Shown: positions 15,944-23,178 of the stretch, in pieces
How positions within the stretch are numbered: the first letter of the stretch is position 1
How the letters are laid out: the number at the start of each line of letters is the position of its first letter
NCBI GenBank assembly: GCA_964448445.1
Contig: CAYVAU010000013.1
Coordinates: 1-27,053 of the forward strand
Direction of reading: 5' to 3'
Length of the DNA: 27,053 bases
Source: B73-G16 sp964448445
Lineage (GTDB): Bacteria > Desulfobacterota > B13-G15
Made by a program: the position numbers and the translations under genes
Notes under the pieces: generated by a model
What the model was told of the DNA's origin: nothing
The model's input: only the letters and a program-made list of their open reading frames with translations
Databases searched by the model: none

Positions 15944-17019
15944 CCGAAATACCTCGTAAGCCCCACAAATCCCGGATATTTGCTCAGAAACTTCTCGTAG
16001 AGGGGTTCGCCCAAAAAGGCCTCAAAGATTTCATCGGCTTTCTTCACTGGATCCACATCCTTGAACCTATCCGGATAAAGGACCTTGCCGATGTAATAGG
16101 CATCCGAGAGGGCAGTGGATATGTTGGTCCAGTAATAATTGAAAGGCAAAAGGCCATAGACCCTGCCCTTTTTGAAGGCCTCTATCATGCAGTACCTCTC
16201 CGGATCTTTATCGAAGTCCTGCTTCACCAAAAGGAGGTTGCCCTCATCGATGAACACCACTTGTGGCTGTTCCCTGTAAAAGACCTCAAAATCCAGACTC
16301 AAAAATCCCGTGGACCTTGCATAGCGATCCGTCACCGAAGGCGTATTGAGCCAGAGCAGCGGGGGATAAGGGTACTGGGTGGAGGTAAAGGGTTGTGCCC
16401 CCTTGAAGGAAACCGCCCCGATATAGACCCTCGGCTTGACCCCGAGGTTCGAAGTCCTGCGACCGAGGTCCTCAACGATGGACTCCATCCACCGAACGAC
16501 CTCCCCCGCACGCTCCTCAACCCCAAGGGCCTTACCGAGCATCCCAAAAGTCTGTCGCAGTCCCTGAACATCCACATAGCCAGCGGGACCAAGGCTCACC
16601 ACTAGCACGGGACACCCCACCTCATCCTGAAGTCTATCGGGATCATAGACCTCCATCAGGACCGAGGACATCACCACCAGATCGGGCTTCACCGAGATGA
16701 TCTGCTCAGCCACAGGGGGTTTCCCTGGACCACCGGGGCCTATAACCGGAAGGCCCTCAAGCCCCTTGAAGGCTTCGGTCATGGAGTAGTCCTTACCGAT
16801 GGGATCCCACCTCTTTTCGGCCTCCTCGATACCGACGATCCTCTGGGTGACCCCCAAATAGAGGAGAAGGCGCAGCACACCGGGCCCGACCGCCACGACC
16901 CTTTGAGCCCCCTCGATACGGACCTTCCTGCCGGCAAAATCCCGGACCTCAACCGATCGACAAAGGACCGGAACCAGAAGGATCAACATCCCTAGGAAGC
17001 AGGGAAGGACCTTCCGCAC
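15934..17019 (-). CDS. Periplasmic metal/corrinoid-binding protein of FecB/BtuF type
   Basis: 361 residues from the GTG at 17019, three bases after a strong GGAGGGAGGG site. The signal peptide is MRKVLPCFLGMLILLVPVLC. The Cys is not preceded by a proper lipobox, so the protein is probably soluble periplasmic. The helical-backbone metal-receptor fold is shown by VRDFAGRKVRIEGAQRVVAVGP, then VKPDLVVMSS, a long central helix, VVFIDEGN and a C-terminal lobe. It lacks an obvious ligand-specific motif. With CooC upstream, nickel (perhaps chelated) is a plausible cargo; iron complexes, cobalamin or tungstate remain possible. Its start overlaps the trmO-like gene by 28 nt. Confidence 0.88.
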   Translation of the reverse strand: MRKVLPCFLGMLILLVPVLCRSVEVRDFAGRKVRIEGAQRVVAVGPGVLRLLLYLGVTQRIVGIEEAEKRWDPIGKDYSMTEAFKGLEGLPVIGPGGPGKPPVAEQIISVKPDLVVMSSVLMEVYDPDRLQDEVGCPVLVVSLGPAGYVDVQGLRQTFGMLGKALGVEERAGEVVRWMESIVEDLGRRTSNLGVKPRVYIGAVSFKGAQPFTSTQYPYPPLLWLNTPSVTDRYARSTGFLSLDFEVFYREQPQVVFIDEGNLLLVKQDFDKDPERYCMIEAFKKGRVYGLLPFNYYWTNISTALSDAYYIGKVLYPDRFKDVDPVKKADEIFEAFLGEPLYEKFLSKYPGFVGLTRYFGCR

Positions 17020-17477
17020 TTTCCCTCCCTCCTTTTTCTGGCCTCCTCAAACCACCCGATCCTGGCCTCGGGCACCGAGTCGATATCGGCTGAATAGGGC
17101 TTCAAATCGATGAGGGGGGTCCCGTCGAGAGCATCCAAGCCCACCACCCACAGTCGCCTCCCCTCCCTGCCCTTGAGCTCCACCACCGCAAAACCCAAGG
17201 GATTGGGACGATTGGGAGAACGAGTGGAAAAGACCCCATGCACGTGATCATCATGGGGTGTGGGAGTCAGAAGGACGTCTCTGCGCGCCCTGTCAAGCCA
17301 GTAAATCACTATCAAGTGGGAACACGTCTCGATGTCCTTCAGCCCCGCTTCAAACTCGGGCAAAAGCTCTATCTCACAAACCTGGCCCGAAAACCTCCCC
17401 TGCTCAGGGGCATCACCCTTGCTGCGATAGGGCGACCGGATGAAGCCAATGGGCCTGACGGTGAAGCCGTCCCCCAC
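16992..17477 (-). CDS. TsaA/TrmO-like protein (putative SAM-dependent methyltransferase)
   Basis: 161 residues from the GTG at 17477, five bases after AGGAGG. The open frame extends upstream to 17582, but that part lies inside cooC. The TrmO beta-barrel fold is marked by VRPIGFIRSPYR, GLKDIETCSHLIVIYW, HGVFSTRSPNRPNPLGFAVVEL and LDALDGTPLIDLKPY. Escherichia coli TrmO N6-methylates t6A37 of some tRNAs with SAM. Here the gene sits 2 nt after cooC and overlaps a metal-type binding protein gene, which hints at a metal-related role in this lineage. That role is inference only. Confidence 0.85.
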   Translation of the reverse strand: MGDGFTVRPIGFIRSPYRSKGDAPEQGRFSGQVCEIELLPEFEAGLKDIETCSHLIVIYWLDRARRDVLLTPTPHDDHVHGVFSTRSPNRPNPLGFAVVELKGREGRRLWVVGLDALDGTPLIDLKPYSADIDSVPEARIGWFEEARKRREGKCGRSFPAS

Positions 17478-17479
17478 CT

Positions 17480-18244
17480 TCACCTCCTGAAACCTTTGAG
17501 GGCATCGACCAAGTCCTCCACCCCCTCTGGTACCTCCTGCAGGGAGGAACCCATGAGGTCGGCCATGATTATGGCCTCCCAATAGGGGATAACAGCAACA
17601 GGAGAGGCGCCTTTCCCCTCCAACATCTCCACGAATTTCCCCCTCAGATCCCCTCGGACCTTGTTGGCCACCACCAAAAAGGTCTTTCCGGCCTCCTCTG
17701 ACATCCTTTTGGCCTTCTCCAGAAGCAACAGGGATTCCAAGGCTGGCTCCGCCACATATAGCACCACATCCACAACCGAAACGAGCCCCCGACCGAAGTG
17801 CTCAACTCCTGCTTCGGTGTCTACAAGAACCCACAGACCTTCCCCGGCAAACCTTTTCAGGAAATCCCTCCCCAAAAGCCCCATGGGACAGGCGCACCCC
17901 TCCATCGCGTGTTCTTCCTTGCCCACGCTCACAAACCAAAGGCCATCTGATCCCGACAGCGCTTCGCGGGGAAGCCCCTCTAGGGTCAGACCGTCCTCGA
18001 AAAAGGCCACCTCTTCGTTTTTGAAAAATTGCTTGAGCCTCTCCCTTATCCGATCCTTGCCCCCCAAGGCCTCCATGAGGGTAAGGGAAGGCCTCTGCAG
18101 GCCAAGCAGCACGGGCAATCCCATATTGGACTCATCGGTATCTACGACCAAAACACCCCCTTCTTCCCTCAACTTCCTGGCCAAAAGCGCAACAAGCGTG
18201 CTCTTGCCACTTCCTCCCCTTCCAGTTACCAGTACTTTCAACAT
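17480..18244 (-). CDS. cooC: CooC-type nickel-insertion ATPase (MinD/ParA-like)
   Basis: A 254-residue P-loop ATPase. The deviant Walker A is GRGGSGKST at residues 8-16, VLVVDTDESN follows, the CxC metal site GCACPMG holds C117 and C119, and VDTEAGVEHFGRG is the CooC signature. CooC dimers bind nickel at the CxC motif and drive ATP-dependent maturation of the Ni-Fe-S centre of carbon monoxide dehydrogenase (related proteins serve acetyl-CoA synthase). No CODH gene is in this window. GGAGG is seven bases upstream of the ATG, and its 5' edge touches the U-tract of a terminator hairpin. Expression therefore requires read-through or antitermination. It is the first gene of a five-gene metal operon. 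Confidence 0.9.
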   Translation of the reverse strand: MLKVLVTGRGGSGKSTLVALLARKLREEGGVLVVDTDESNMGLPVLLGLQRPSLTLMEALGGKDRIRERLKQFFKNEEVAFFEDGLTLEGLPREALSGSDGLWFVSVGKEEHAMEGCACPMGLLGRDFLKRFAGEGLWVLVDTEAGVEHFGRGLVSVVDVVLYVAEPALESLLLLEKAKRMSEEAGKTFLVVANKVRGDLRGKFVEMLEGKGASPVAVIPYWEAIIMADLMGSSLQEVPEGVEDLVDALKGFRR

Positions 18245-18262
18245 CTAAAGACCTCCAAAAAT

Positions 18263-18298
18263 AAAAAAGCTACCCGGACTGTGTCCTTAGGTAGCCTT
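18263..18298 (-). terminator. Intrinsic terminator/attenuator directly upstream of cooC
   Basis: On the minus strand GCTACC pairs with GGTAGC, stacked on an inner GGAC/GTCC stem with an ACA loop, and flanking A/U pairs extend the base. Six Ts follow (18268-18263), then A and five more Ts. The cooC Shine-Dalgarno begins at 18256, immediately after the T-run. There is no room for a promoter between hairpin and gene. Confidence 0.75.
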
Positions 18299-18301
18299 CA
18301 T
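18287..18301 (-). CDS. Candidate four-codon leader ORF (MKAT)
   Basis: ATG at 18301 is preceded by AAAAGGGG and followed by AAG GCT ACC TAA. Its last codons and stop lie inside the 5' arm of the cooC terminator hairpin. A ribosome here would block hairpin formation. Translation is not demonstrated, and such a short ORF can occur by chance. Confidence 0.3.
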   Translation of the reverse strand: MKAT

Positions 18302-18338
18302 GACCCCTTTTCTTCCCTTCGTGGGAGGAAAGATTAAA

Positions 18339-18527
18339 TCACACCTCCTCACCCATGGCAATACCCGAATTCACCGCTTTTGTCCCTTCATACCTCCTCA
18401 GCGAGACCACATACCGCTCCCTTCCCTCGCCCCTGATCACTGCCTCAATGTTGTAGACCTCCTACGGATTGCCCTGCGCGCGATGTCCATCCTTCACCTC
18501 CAGCGTCTTTGCGCTTTCGTCGAAGGG
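18339..18527 (-). pseudogene. Unrecognised small ORF with in-frame TAG, possible gene remnant
   Basis: Between the MBL gene and cooC one minus-strand frame reads like protein on both sides of a TAG at 18464-18462. The upstream part (about 25 codons) includes SDPFDESAKTLEVKDG, and the downstream part EVYNIEAVIRGEGRER continues with YVVSLRRYEGTKAVNSGIA and ends at a TGA (18341-18339). AGGAGG precedes an ATT codon (18449), and the first usual start is a GTG at 18440. I do not recognise the family. It could be a decayed gene, a short gene of 33-39 codons, or an assembly error at the TAG. Confidence 0.35.
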
Positions 18528-18528
18528 A

Positions 18529-19374
18529 TCACTTCCGTTGCCTCACCATTCCTTCGATTTCCTTCAACTCTATCCTCCTTCCCACCCCCACTTCTATAAA
18601 CCTCGGGCCAAATTCCTCACGGAAGACCTTCTTAGCCTCCTGGCCAGAGCAGTGGCACGGTCCGACGCAGCAGACCCCCAGCCCCTTCAGGGCACGGGCG
18701 ATCTCCCTTACCTCGGCTTGGGACAGGCCGAACAGGTGAAAACCCCCCATGACCAAGGAAATGGGACCGTCCGCCAATTCCTTTGCCCTGGCCACCATCT
18801 GCACGATGCCCGGATGGGCACACCCCGTAATAAGGATCGCCCCCGCCCTCGTTCGGAGCAAAAGGGCCTGTTCCTTCAACCCTTGGCCCATCTCGCCTGT
18901 GGAATAGATGCCCGGACAGATCTCCACAGGCCCCCTGACCTCCTTCACCCTTGCCCCGTGGAGACGGACACGGTCTTTGAACCCTTGGGGAAAGGACTGG
19001 GGCAGATAGAGGGTAACCCCCTGCAGCCTCCTCAGGAGGGTCTGCAGTCCCCCTGTGTGATCCCCGTGGATATGGGAGAGAACCACCACTTCTATCGCCT
19101 CGACCTTCAAGCCCAGGGCCTCCATGTTAGACAGCAGTATGGAGCCGTCACCTCCGGTGTCAAAAAGGATGTTTAATTCCGCCCCCTCGATGAGGCAGGA
19201 AAAGCCCCAAGCGGTGCTCAGGCGCGGATCATAGCGGTTGTTGTCGTAAATAACGCTGATGGTGAGGTCTCCTCTTACAGCATCCCCAAAGCAGTGCATT
19301 TCTCCCCTTCCCCCAAAAGGCCCAAAGATCATCCCCATGCTCAGGGCCAAAAGTAGTGACAATCTCATCATCAT
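18529..19374 (-). CDS. Exported metallo-beta-lactamase-fold hydrolase
   Basis: 281 residues from the ATG at 19374, first of three consecutive ATGs. A longer frame from a GTG at 19398 is possible. A hydrophobic N-terminus (MMMRLSLLLALSMGMIFG) looks like a signal peptide. The zinc-site motif SHIHGDHTGGL, then TGCAHPGIV and GGFHLFG, place it in the MBL subgroup that includes MptA-unrelated 'dihydropterin synthase-like' (MJ0301-type) proteins. ILFDTGGDGSILLSNM precedes the HxHxDH motif. The substrate is unknown. A possible small ORF and the cooC operon follow on the same strand 284 nt away. Confidence 0.82.
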   Translation of the reverse strand: MMMRLSLLLALSMGMIFGPFGGRGEMHCFGDAVRGDLTISVIYDNNRYDPRLSTAWGFSCLIEGAELNILFDTGGDGSILLSNMEALGLKVEAIEVVVLSHIHGDHTGGLQTLLRRLQGVTLYLPQSFPQGFKDRVRLHGARVKEVRGPVEICPGIYSTGEMGQGLKEQALLLRTRAGAILITGCAHPGIVQMVARAKELADGPISLVMGGFHLFGLSQAEVREIARALKGLGVCCVGPCHCSGQEAKKVFREEFGPRFIEVGVGRRIELKEIEGMVRQRK

Positions 19375-19451
19375 ATCAACCCAGCAGTAAGATACCACCC
19401 TTTAAAACTTAAGAGAAACCCTTTGGGGAAGGCCCATAAGACACCAATTGC

Positions 19452-19480
19452 TTGATCAAATCCCACAAGGAAGGCACAAT
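19452..19480 (+). promoter_or_regulatory. Candidate promoter of the RumA-like gene
   Basis: TTGATC (19452-19457), a 17-nt spacer and CACAAT (19475-19480) precede the ATG at 19490 by nine bases. Each hexamer is an imperfect match, and no Shine-Dalgarno lies between. The call is tentative. Confidence 0.3.
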
Positions 19481-19489
19481 TTTTCGGGC

Positions 19490-20785
19490 ATGAAATTGAC
19501 GGTGGAAAAACTGATCTTCGGGGGATGGGGACTTGCGCGAACCGAGGGCAAAGTGGTCCTTGTAGCGGGCGTGCTTCCGGGAGAGGTCGTGGAGGTTGAG
19601 GTACAAAGGGAACACCGCGATTATATTGTGGCCACCCTCAAGGAGGTCCTCTCCCCCTCTCCCAAAAGGATCGACCCTCGCTGTCCCCATTTTGGGGATT
19701 GCGGTGGATGTGATTATCAGCATATCCCCTATGATCTCCAGCCTTCCCTTAAGGAGGAAATCCTCAGGGAAGAACTGAGGCGCATCGGCCAAATCCCTCC
19801 TGAGGCCGTAAAGCCCACAATCCCTTCTCCCCAGGATTACGGCTGGAGGATAAGGCTCGATTTGGCCATCGAGGTCGGGGAGAGACTGAAGATCGGCTTT
19901 TACCGAAGGGGAACCCGCGAGATCGTCGATATCGAACGCTGCCCCGTTGCCCATCCCTTGGCCGAAAGGATCCTTGAGCGCTTTCGCCTGGCCTTGGAGA
20001 GACATCTTATCCTTGCACCAGTAGTAAGACGCCTGGAAATCACCATAAGTCCTGATGAGAACAAAGGCCATATGGTCATTTACTGCCTTATTCATCACGA
20101 CAAAAAGCACATGCGCCAAATGGCAGAAGAACTAGTGCTCGAATGCAACGAACTCAAAGACGTCTTGATAAAACACAGAGCTTTGGTCTTCCCCCATTCG
20201 GTTCTGGGCAAGGGAAGAACTCAATCAGCGCTTGAGTTTTCCCTAAATGGCGTAAAAATCCTAAGTTATCCGGGGGTATTCCTTCAGGCCAACCCCCAGC
20301 AAAACAAAAGGCTTATCAAATACCTCAAAGAAAGACTCGGAGAGGGCCTCGGGGAGGTCTTGGAACTCTTTTCGGGAATCGGGAACCTTTCCCTTCCCCT
20401 TGCCCCCCAGGCTTCCTTCTGGACAGGAGTGGAAAGGAGCAAGCTTTCCGTCAAGAATGCGAATTACAATGCCCAGAAAAACGGCATAAAAGCCAGATTT
20501 GTCTGCGAGGAGGCCCTTAAGCTTCTGGAAAATTGGCAAAGGGAGGGACGTCGCTGTGATCTTCTGCTTCTGGATCCCCCGAGACAGGGAGCCCTCGAAG
20601 AATTGAAGAGGGCCCTTTCCTTGAACCCCTCCCGGATAGCCTATGTCTCCTGCAACCCCTCAACCCTCGCCAGGGATTTGCGGTTCCTCATCGATCAAGG
20701 ATATGTGCTCGAAGAGATCACCCCCTTTGACTTTTTTCCTCAGACCTATCACATAGAATCCGTCTCCATCTTGAGGAAGCTTTAG
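19490..20785 (+). CDS. RumA/RlmD-type rRNA (uracil-5-)-methyltransferase
   Basis: 431 residues from the ATG at 19490 (MKLTVEKLIFGGWGLAR). The open frame starts earlier at a TTG, but family similarity begins here. It has an N-terminal TRAM domain (1-60) and four [4Fe-4S] cysteines C65, C71, C74 and C151 (CPHFGDCGGC and ERCPVAHP). The SAM-binding Rossmann domain contains LELFSGIGNLSLPLA, LLLDPPRQG, the catalytic C388 in YVSCNPSTLARDL, and the terminal FFPQTYHIESVSIL with the general-base Glu. The family makes m5U in 23S rRNA (U747 or U1939) or tRNA; the exact target is not predictable. The 3' end overlaps the convergent permease by 4 nt. Confidence 0.94.
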   Translation: MKLTVEKLIFGGWGLARTEGKVVLVAGVLPGEVVEVEVQREHRDYIVATLKEVLSPSPKRIDPRCPHFGDCGGCDYQHIPYDLQPSLKEEILREELRRIGQIPPEAVKPTIPSPQDYGWRIRLDLAIEVGERLKIGFYRRGTREIVDIERCPVAHPLAERILERFRLALERHLILAPVVRRLEITISPDENKGHMVIYCLIHHDKKHMRQMAEELVLECNELKDVLIKHRALVFPHSVLGKGRTQSALEFSLNGVKILSYPGVFLQANPQQNKRLIKYLKERLGEGLGEVLELFSGIGNLSLPLAPQASFWTGVERSKLSVKNANYNAQKNGIKARFVCEEALKLLENWQREGRRCDLLLLDPPRQGALEELKRALSLNPSRIAYVSCNPSTLARDLRFLIDQGYVLEEITPFDFFPQTYHIESVSILRKL

Positions 20786-21576
20786 GATTTCCTAAATCCT
20801 TCAAGTATGAGAAAGGTCAGACCTGCAACAAGCACTATCGTAGCACCTGAAGGGATATCGAACAGGAAGGAAAGACAAAGGCCCACCATTACAAACCCCA
20901 AGCCAAAGAGTCCACTGATGAACATCATCCGACCGAGGTTCTTGGTAAAATGCCTGGAGGAAACGGCGGGTATGGTTACCAGGGCCAGAACCAGAACAAT
21001 CCCGACAGCCCTGATCAGCATCACACAGCTTATCGCTATCATAAAGAGGAAAATGGTGTTTACCAATTTTGTCCTCACCCCCACAACCCAGGCGAATTCC
21101 GGGTCGAAGGACACGGCTACAAGTTCCTTCCAGAGACCGAGAGTTACCGCTAAAAGCCCTAGGTCTAGGAAGGCCATCATTGCCAGTTCGTCTGCGGGGA
21201 CCATGAGGATGTTGCCGAAGAGATAACCCATTAGGTCGGGAACATAGCCGGGGGTAAGTCCCACAAAGAGGGCACCTATCGCCATCCCCATAGCCCAGAG
21301 GATGCCGATGGCCGAATCTTCCGATATCTCCAGCCTCTCAAGGGCCAGGCCCATTCCCAGGGCCGAAAGGGTTGTGAAGATCAGGGCGGATCGTATGGGG
21401 TCGATCCCCAAAAATATCCCTATCCCAACTCCCCCAAAGGCCACATGGGCGATCCCGCCGGCCAAAAAGACCATCCTCCTGACCACTATAAGGGTGCCAA
21501 CGATGGCACAGGCCACCGACACTAAAAGCCCTGCTAAAAGGGCATTCCTCAGGAATTCGTATTCCAGAAGGTTCAC
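20782..21576 (-). CDS. ZnuB/MntB-type metal ABC transporter permease
   Basis: 264 residues from the GTG at 21576, which overlaps the ATPase stop (GTGA) and has GGGAG eight bases upstream. About eight membrane helices. Family motifs are LVSVACAIVGTLIVVRRMVFLAGGIAHVAFGGVGIG at the N-terminus and RAVGIVLVLALVTIPAVSSRHFTKNLGRMM near the C-terminus. ABC-3 family permeases import Zn2+, Mn2+ or Fe2+. It pairs with the ATPase just upstream. No ZnuA-type binding protein is in the window, so that gene must lie elsewhere or be absent. The metal cannot be decided from sequence. Confidence 0.92.
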   Translation of the reverse strand: MNLLEYEFLRNALLAGLLVSVACAIVGTLIVVRRMVFLAGGIAHVAFGGVGIGIFLGIDPIRSALIFTTLSALGMGLALERLEISEDSAIGILWAMGMAIGALFVGLTPGYVPDLMGYLFGNILMVPADELAMMAFLDLGLLAVTLGLWKELVAVSFDPEFAWVVGVRTKLVNTIFLFMIAISCVMLIRAVGIVLVLALVTIPAVSSRHFTKNLGRMMFISGLFGLGFVMVGLCLSFLFDIPSGATIVLVAGLTFLILEGFRKS

Positions 21577-22325
21577 GGTCGGTGCTCCCTGAAGACACGG
21601 TGGGGTACACCGTGGGCGATGAGCTCCACAGGACAACCGTAAACGGCTTCCAGGTCCTCGGGCCGGATTTCCTTGGTCCCGTGATAATACATCTTCCTGT
21701 TGAGACAGGCGATCTTCTCGACATAGGTCGAGAGGACCCCGATATCATGGGTCACAAGGATAATGGTGATACCTTTGCGCAATCCCTCAAGCAGCTCAAA
21801 GAATTCGGTCTCGACAGGCAAATCCACATTGGCCGTGGGTTCATCGAGCAAAAGCAGCTTGGGCTCCGAAACCAACGCCCTAGCTATCAACACCCTTTGA
21901 AGTTCCCCCCCGGAAAGGCTTCCAATCTGCCTGTCCCTGAGATGGGACATCTCCACGAGTTCTAAGGCCTCCAAGGCCTTCTGCAGGTCCTCCCTGTTGT
22001 AACGTTTGAACATCCCCTTCCCTCTGAGCCTCCCCATTAGGACGACATCGATCACCCTGAGGGGGAAATCCCTGTCGAAGATCCTTTCCTGGGGGACATA
22101 ACCGACAAGGTGTCTTCCCTCCTCGGGTTCCCTGCCGAAGACCATAACGTCTCCCCGGCTGGGTTTTATCAGCCCCAAGATCACTTTCAGGAGAGTTGTC
22201 TTCCCTCCACCATTTGGCCCGATGATGCCGACAAAGTCGCCTTCCTGGACGGAAAAATTTATGTCCTCAAGGATAACCTGCCCCTCCCTTTCCACCCATA
22301 CCCCTTTGAGCTCAACCACACTCAT
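21573..22325 (-). CDS. ZnuC-type metal ABC transporter ATP-binding protein
   Basis: 250 residues. Walker A is GPNGGGKTT, the Q-loop is in GYVPQERIFDRDFPL (the V-loop typical of zinc/manganese ATPases), the signature is SLSGGELQR, Walker B is LLLLDEPTANVD and the switch His is in VTHDIGVLS. The ATG at 22325 has no close Shine-Dalgarno; GAGGAG lies 15 nt upstream. It follows the GAF-Fis regulator gene by 49 nt and is coupled to the permease gene by a GTGA overlap. Confidence 0.92.
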   Translation of the reverse strand: MSVVELKGVWVEREGQVILEDINFSVQEGDFVGIIGPNGGGKTTLLKVILGLIKPSRGDVMVFGREPEEGRHLVGYVPQERIFDRDFPLRVIDVVLMGRLRGKGMFKRYNREDLQKALEALELVEMSHLRDRQIGSLSGGELQRVLIARALVSEPKLLLLDEPTANVDLPVETEFFELLEGLRKGITIILVTHDIGVLSTYVEKIACLNRKMYYHGTKEIRPEDLEAVYGCPVELIAHGVPHRVFREHRP

Positions 22326-22374
22326 GGCATTAATATGTGTCTCCTCAGAGGAAAATCCCAGGAACAGAGGGGAC

Positions 22375-23127
22375 TCAAGGAATGAACCCGTAATCCCTTA
22401 GTTTCTTCCTCAAGGTATTGCGATTTATCCCGAGAAGCCGCGCAGCAGCACTCTGGACATTTCCCACCTTCTTCATGACACAACCTATAAGGCTGCGTTC
22501 GACAATCTCGGTTATTTCCTTCAAAAGGTTTCCTTCCTTTATGGAGAGATTTCCCAAGGCCTGTTCTATTTTTCGCTCTAGGATCTCGTCGATACCGAGA
22601 TCTTCCCATAAGGAACACAGGGCGAGGGCCGGTGCCAAAACCCTTCCTATCCAAACCATGGCTTCCTGCAGATGTTCGGAAGGCCACACGGGCTCCGAAT
22701 GAAAGGCCCCCAGGGCACCCCTGAGATGGCCGGCTGTAAGGAGGGGAGCAAGGGTCAAAAACCCGTCCTTTCTGATTTTGGAAAACACGGGATCAAAATT
22801 GAGGGACTGCAAAGTGACGGCCTTGCCCTTGTAAAGGTCAAGCTTCACCTCTTCATGGGGATCCCAGGGAAATCCCCTAAGCCCCTCAAATCCCTTTCCA
22901 AAGCCCCCCTTGATGAAGAACCCTCCTCTGCTGTCCACAGAAAGCCACACACCGCCTTCTGCACCGAGCCTTCTGGTGAGAAAGCCGATGGCCTCCTCGC
23001 ATAACTTCTGCGGATCGGATTCCCTCTGGATCAGAGGAAGGAATTCTTCAAGGAGGAGGGTGGGAAAGGCTTGGGGAGAAGCGACTTTTGAAGGTTCCAT
23101 CCCCTTGTCCCTGGTGGATAAAGCCAT
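22375..23127 (-). CDS. GAF-domain regulator with C-terminal Fis-type helix-turn-helix
   Basis: 250 residues. The N-terminal 170 residues resemble a GAF sensor fold (LCEEAIGFLTRRLGAEGGVWLSVDSRGGFF, ending near the helix MVWIGRVLAPALALCSLW). The C-terminus SLIGCVMKKVGNVQSAAARLLGINRNTLRKKLRDYGF is a Fis/HTH_8 DNA-binding domain like that of sigma54 activators, but the AAA+ ATPase domain is absent. It should act as a simple DNA-binding regulator whose ligand is unknown. It lies upstream of the metal ABC genes on the same strand, suggesting control of that operon and itself. Two starts are possible: ATG 23127, five bases from a predicted transcript start, or ATG 23100, preceded by AGGGACAAGGGG. 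Confidence 0.82.
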   Translation of the reverse strand: MALSTRDKGMEPSKVASPQAFPTLLLEEFLPLIQRESDPQKLCEEAIGFLTRRLGAEGGVWLSVDSRGGFFIKGGFGKGFEGLRGFPWDPHEEVKLDLYKGKAVTLQSLNFDPVFSKIRKDGFLTLAPLLTAGHLRGALGAFHSEPVWPSEHLQEAMVWIGRVLAPALALCSLWEDLGIDEILERKIEQALGNLSIKEGNLLKEITEIVERSLIGCVMKKVGNVQSAAARLLGINRNTLRKKLRDYGFIP

Positions 23128-23137
23128 ACGGACATCC

Positions 23138-23168
23138 TATAATAGACCCGCCTTAAGGCATTTAGCAA
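23138..23168. promoter_or_regulatory. Overlapping divergent promoters with a central palindrome
   Basis: On the minus strand TTGCTA (23168-23163), an 18-nt spacer and TATTAT (23144-23139) face the GAF-Fis gene. On the plus strand TATAAT (23138-23143) faces the MBL gene. The two -10 elements overlap. The perfect 10-bp palindrome GCCTTAAGGC (23150-23159) sits inside the minus-strand spacer and could be an operator for the Fis-type regulator. Confidence 0.5.
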
Positions 23169-23178
23169 GGGCCAAAAG

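Noticed and set aside
18462..18464. TAG as a recoded (pyrrolysine) codon
   Set aside because: There is no pyl gene or PYLIS-like element in the window; a mutation, sequence error or separate short ORF is simpler.
18469..19176. Long plus-strand frame (235 codons) opposite the MBL gene
   Set aside because: It is antisense to a well-supported MBL gene, rich in Pro/Gln/His typical of shadow frames, with no domain resemblance.
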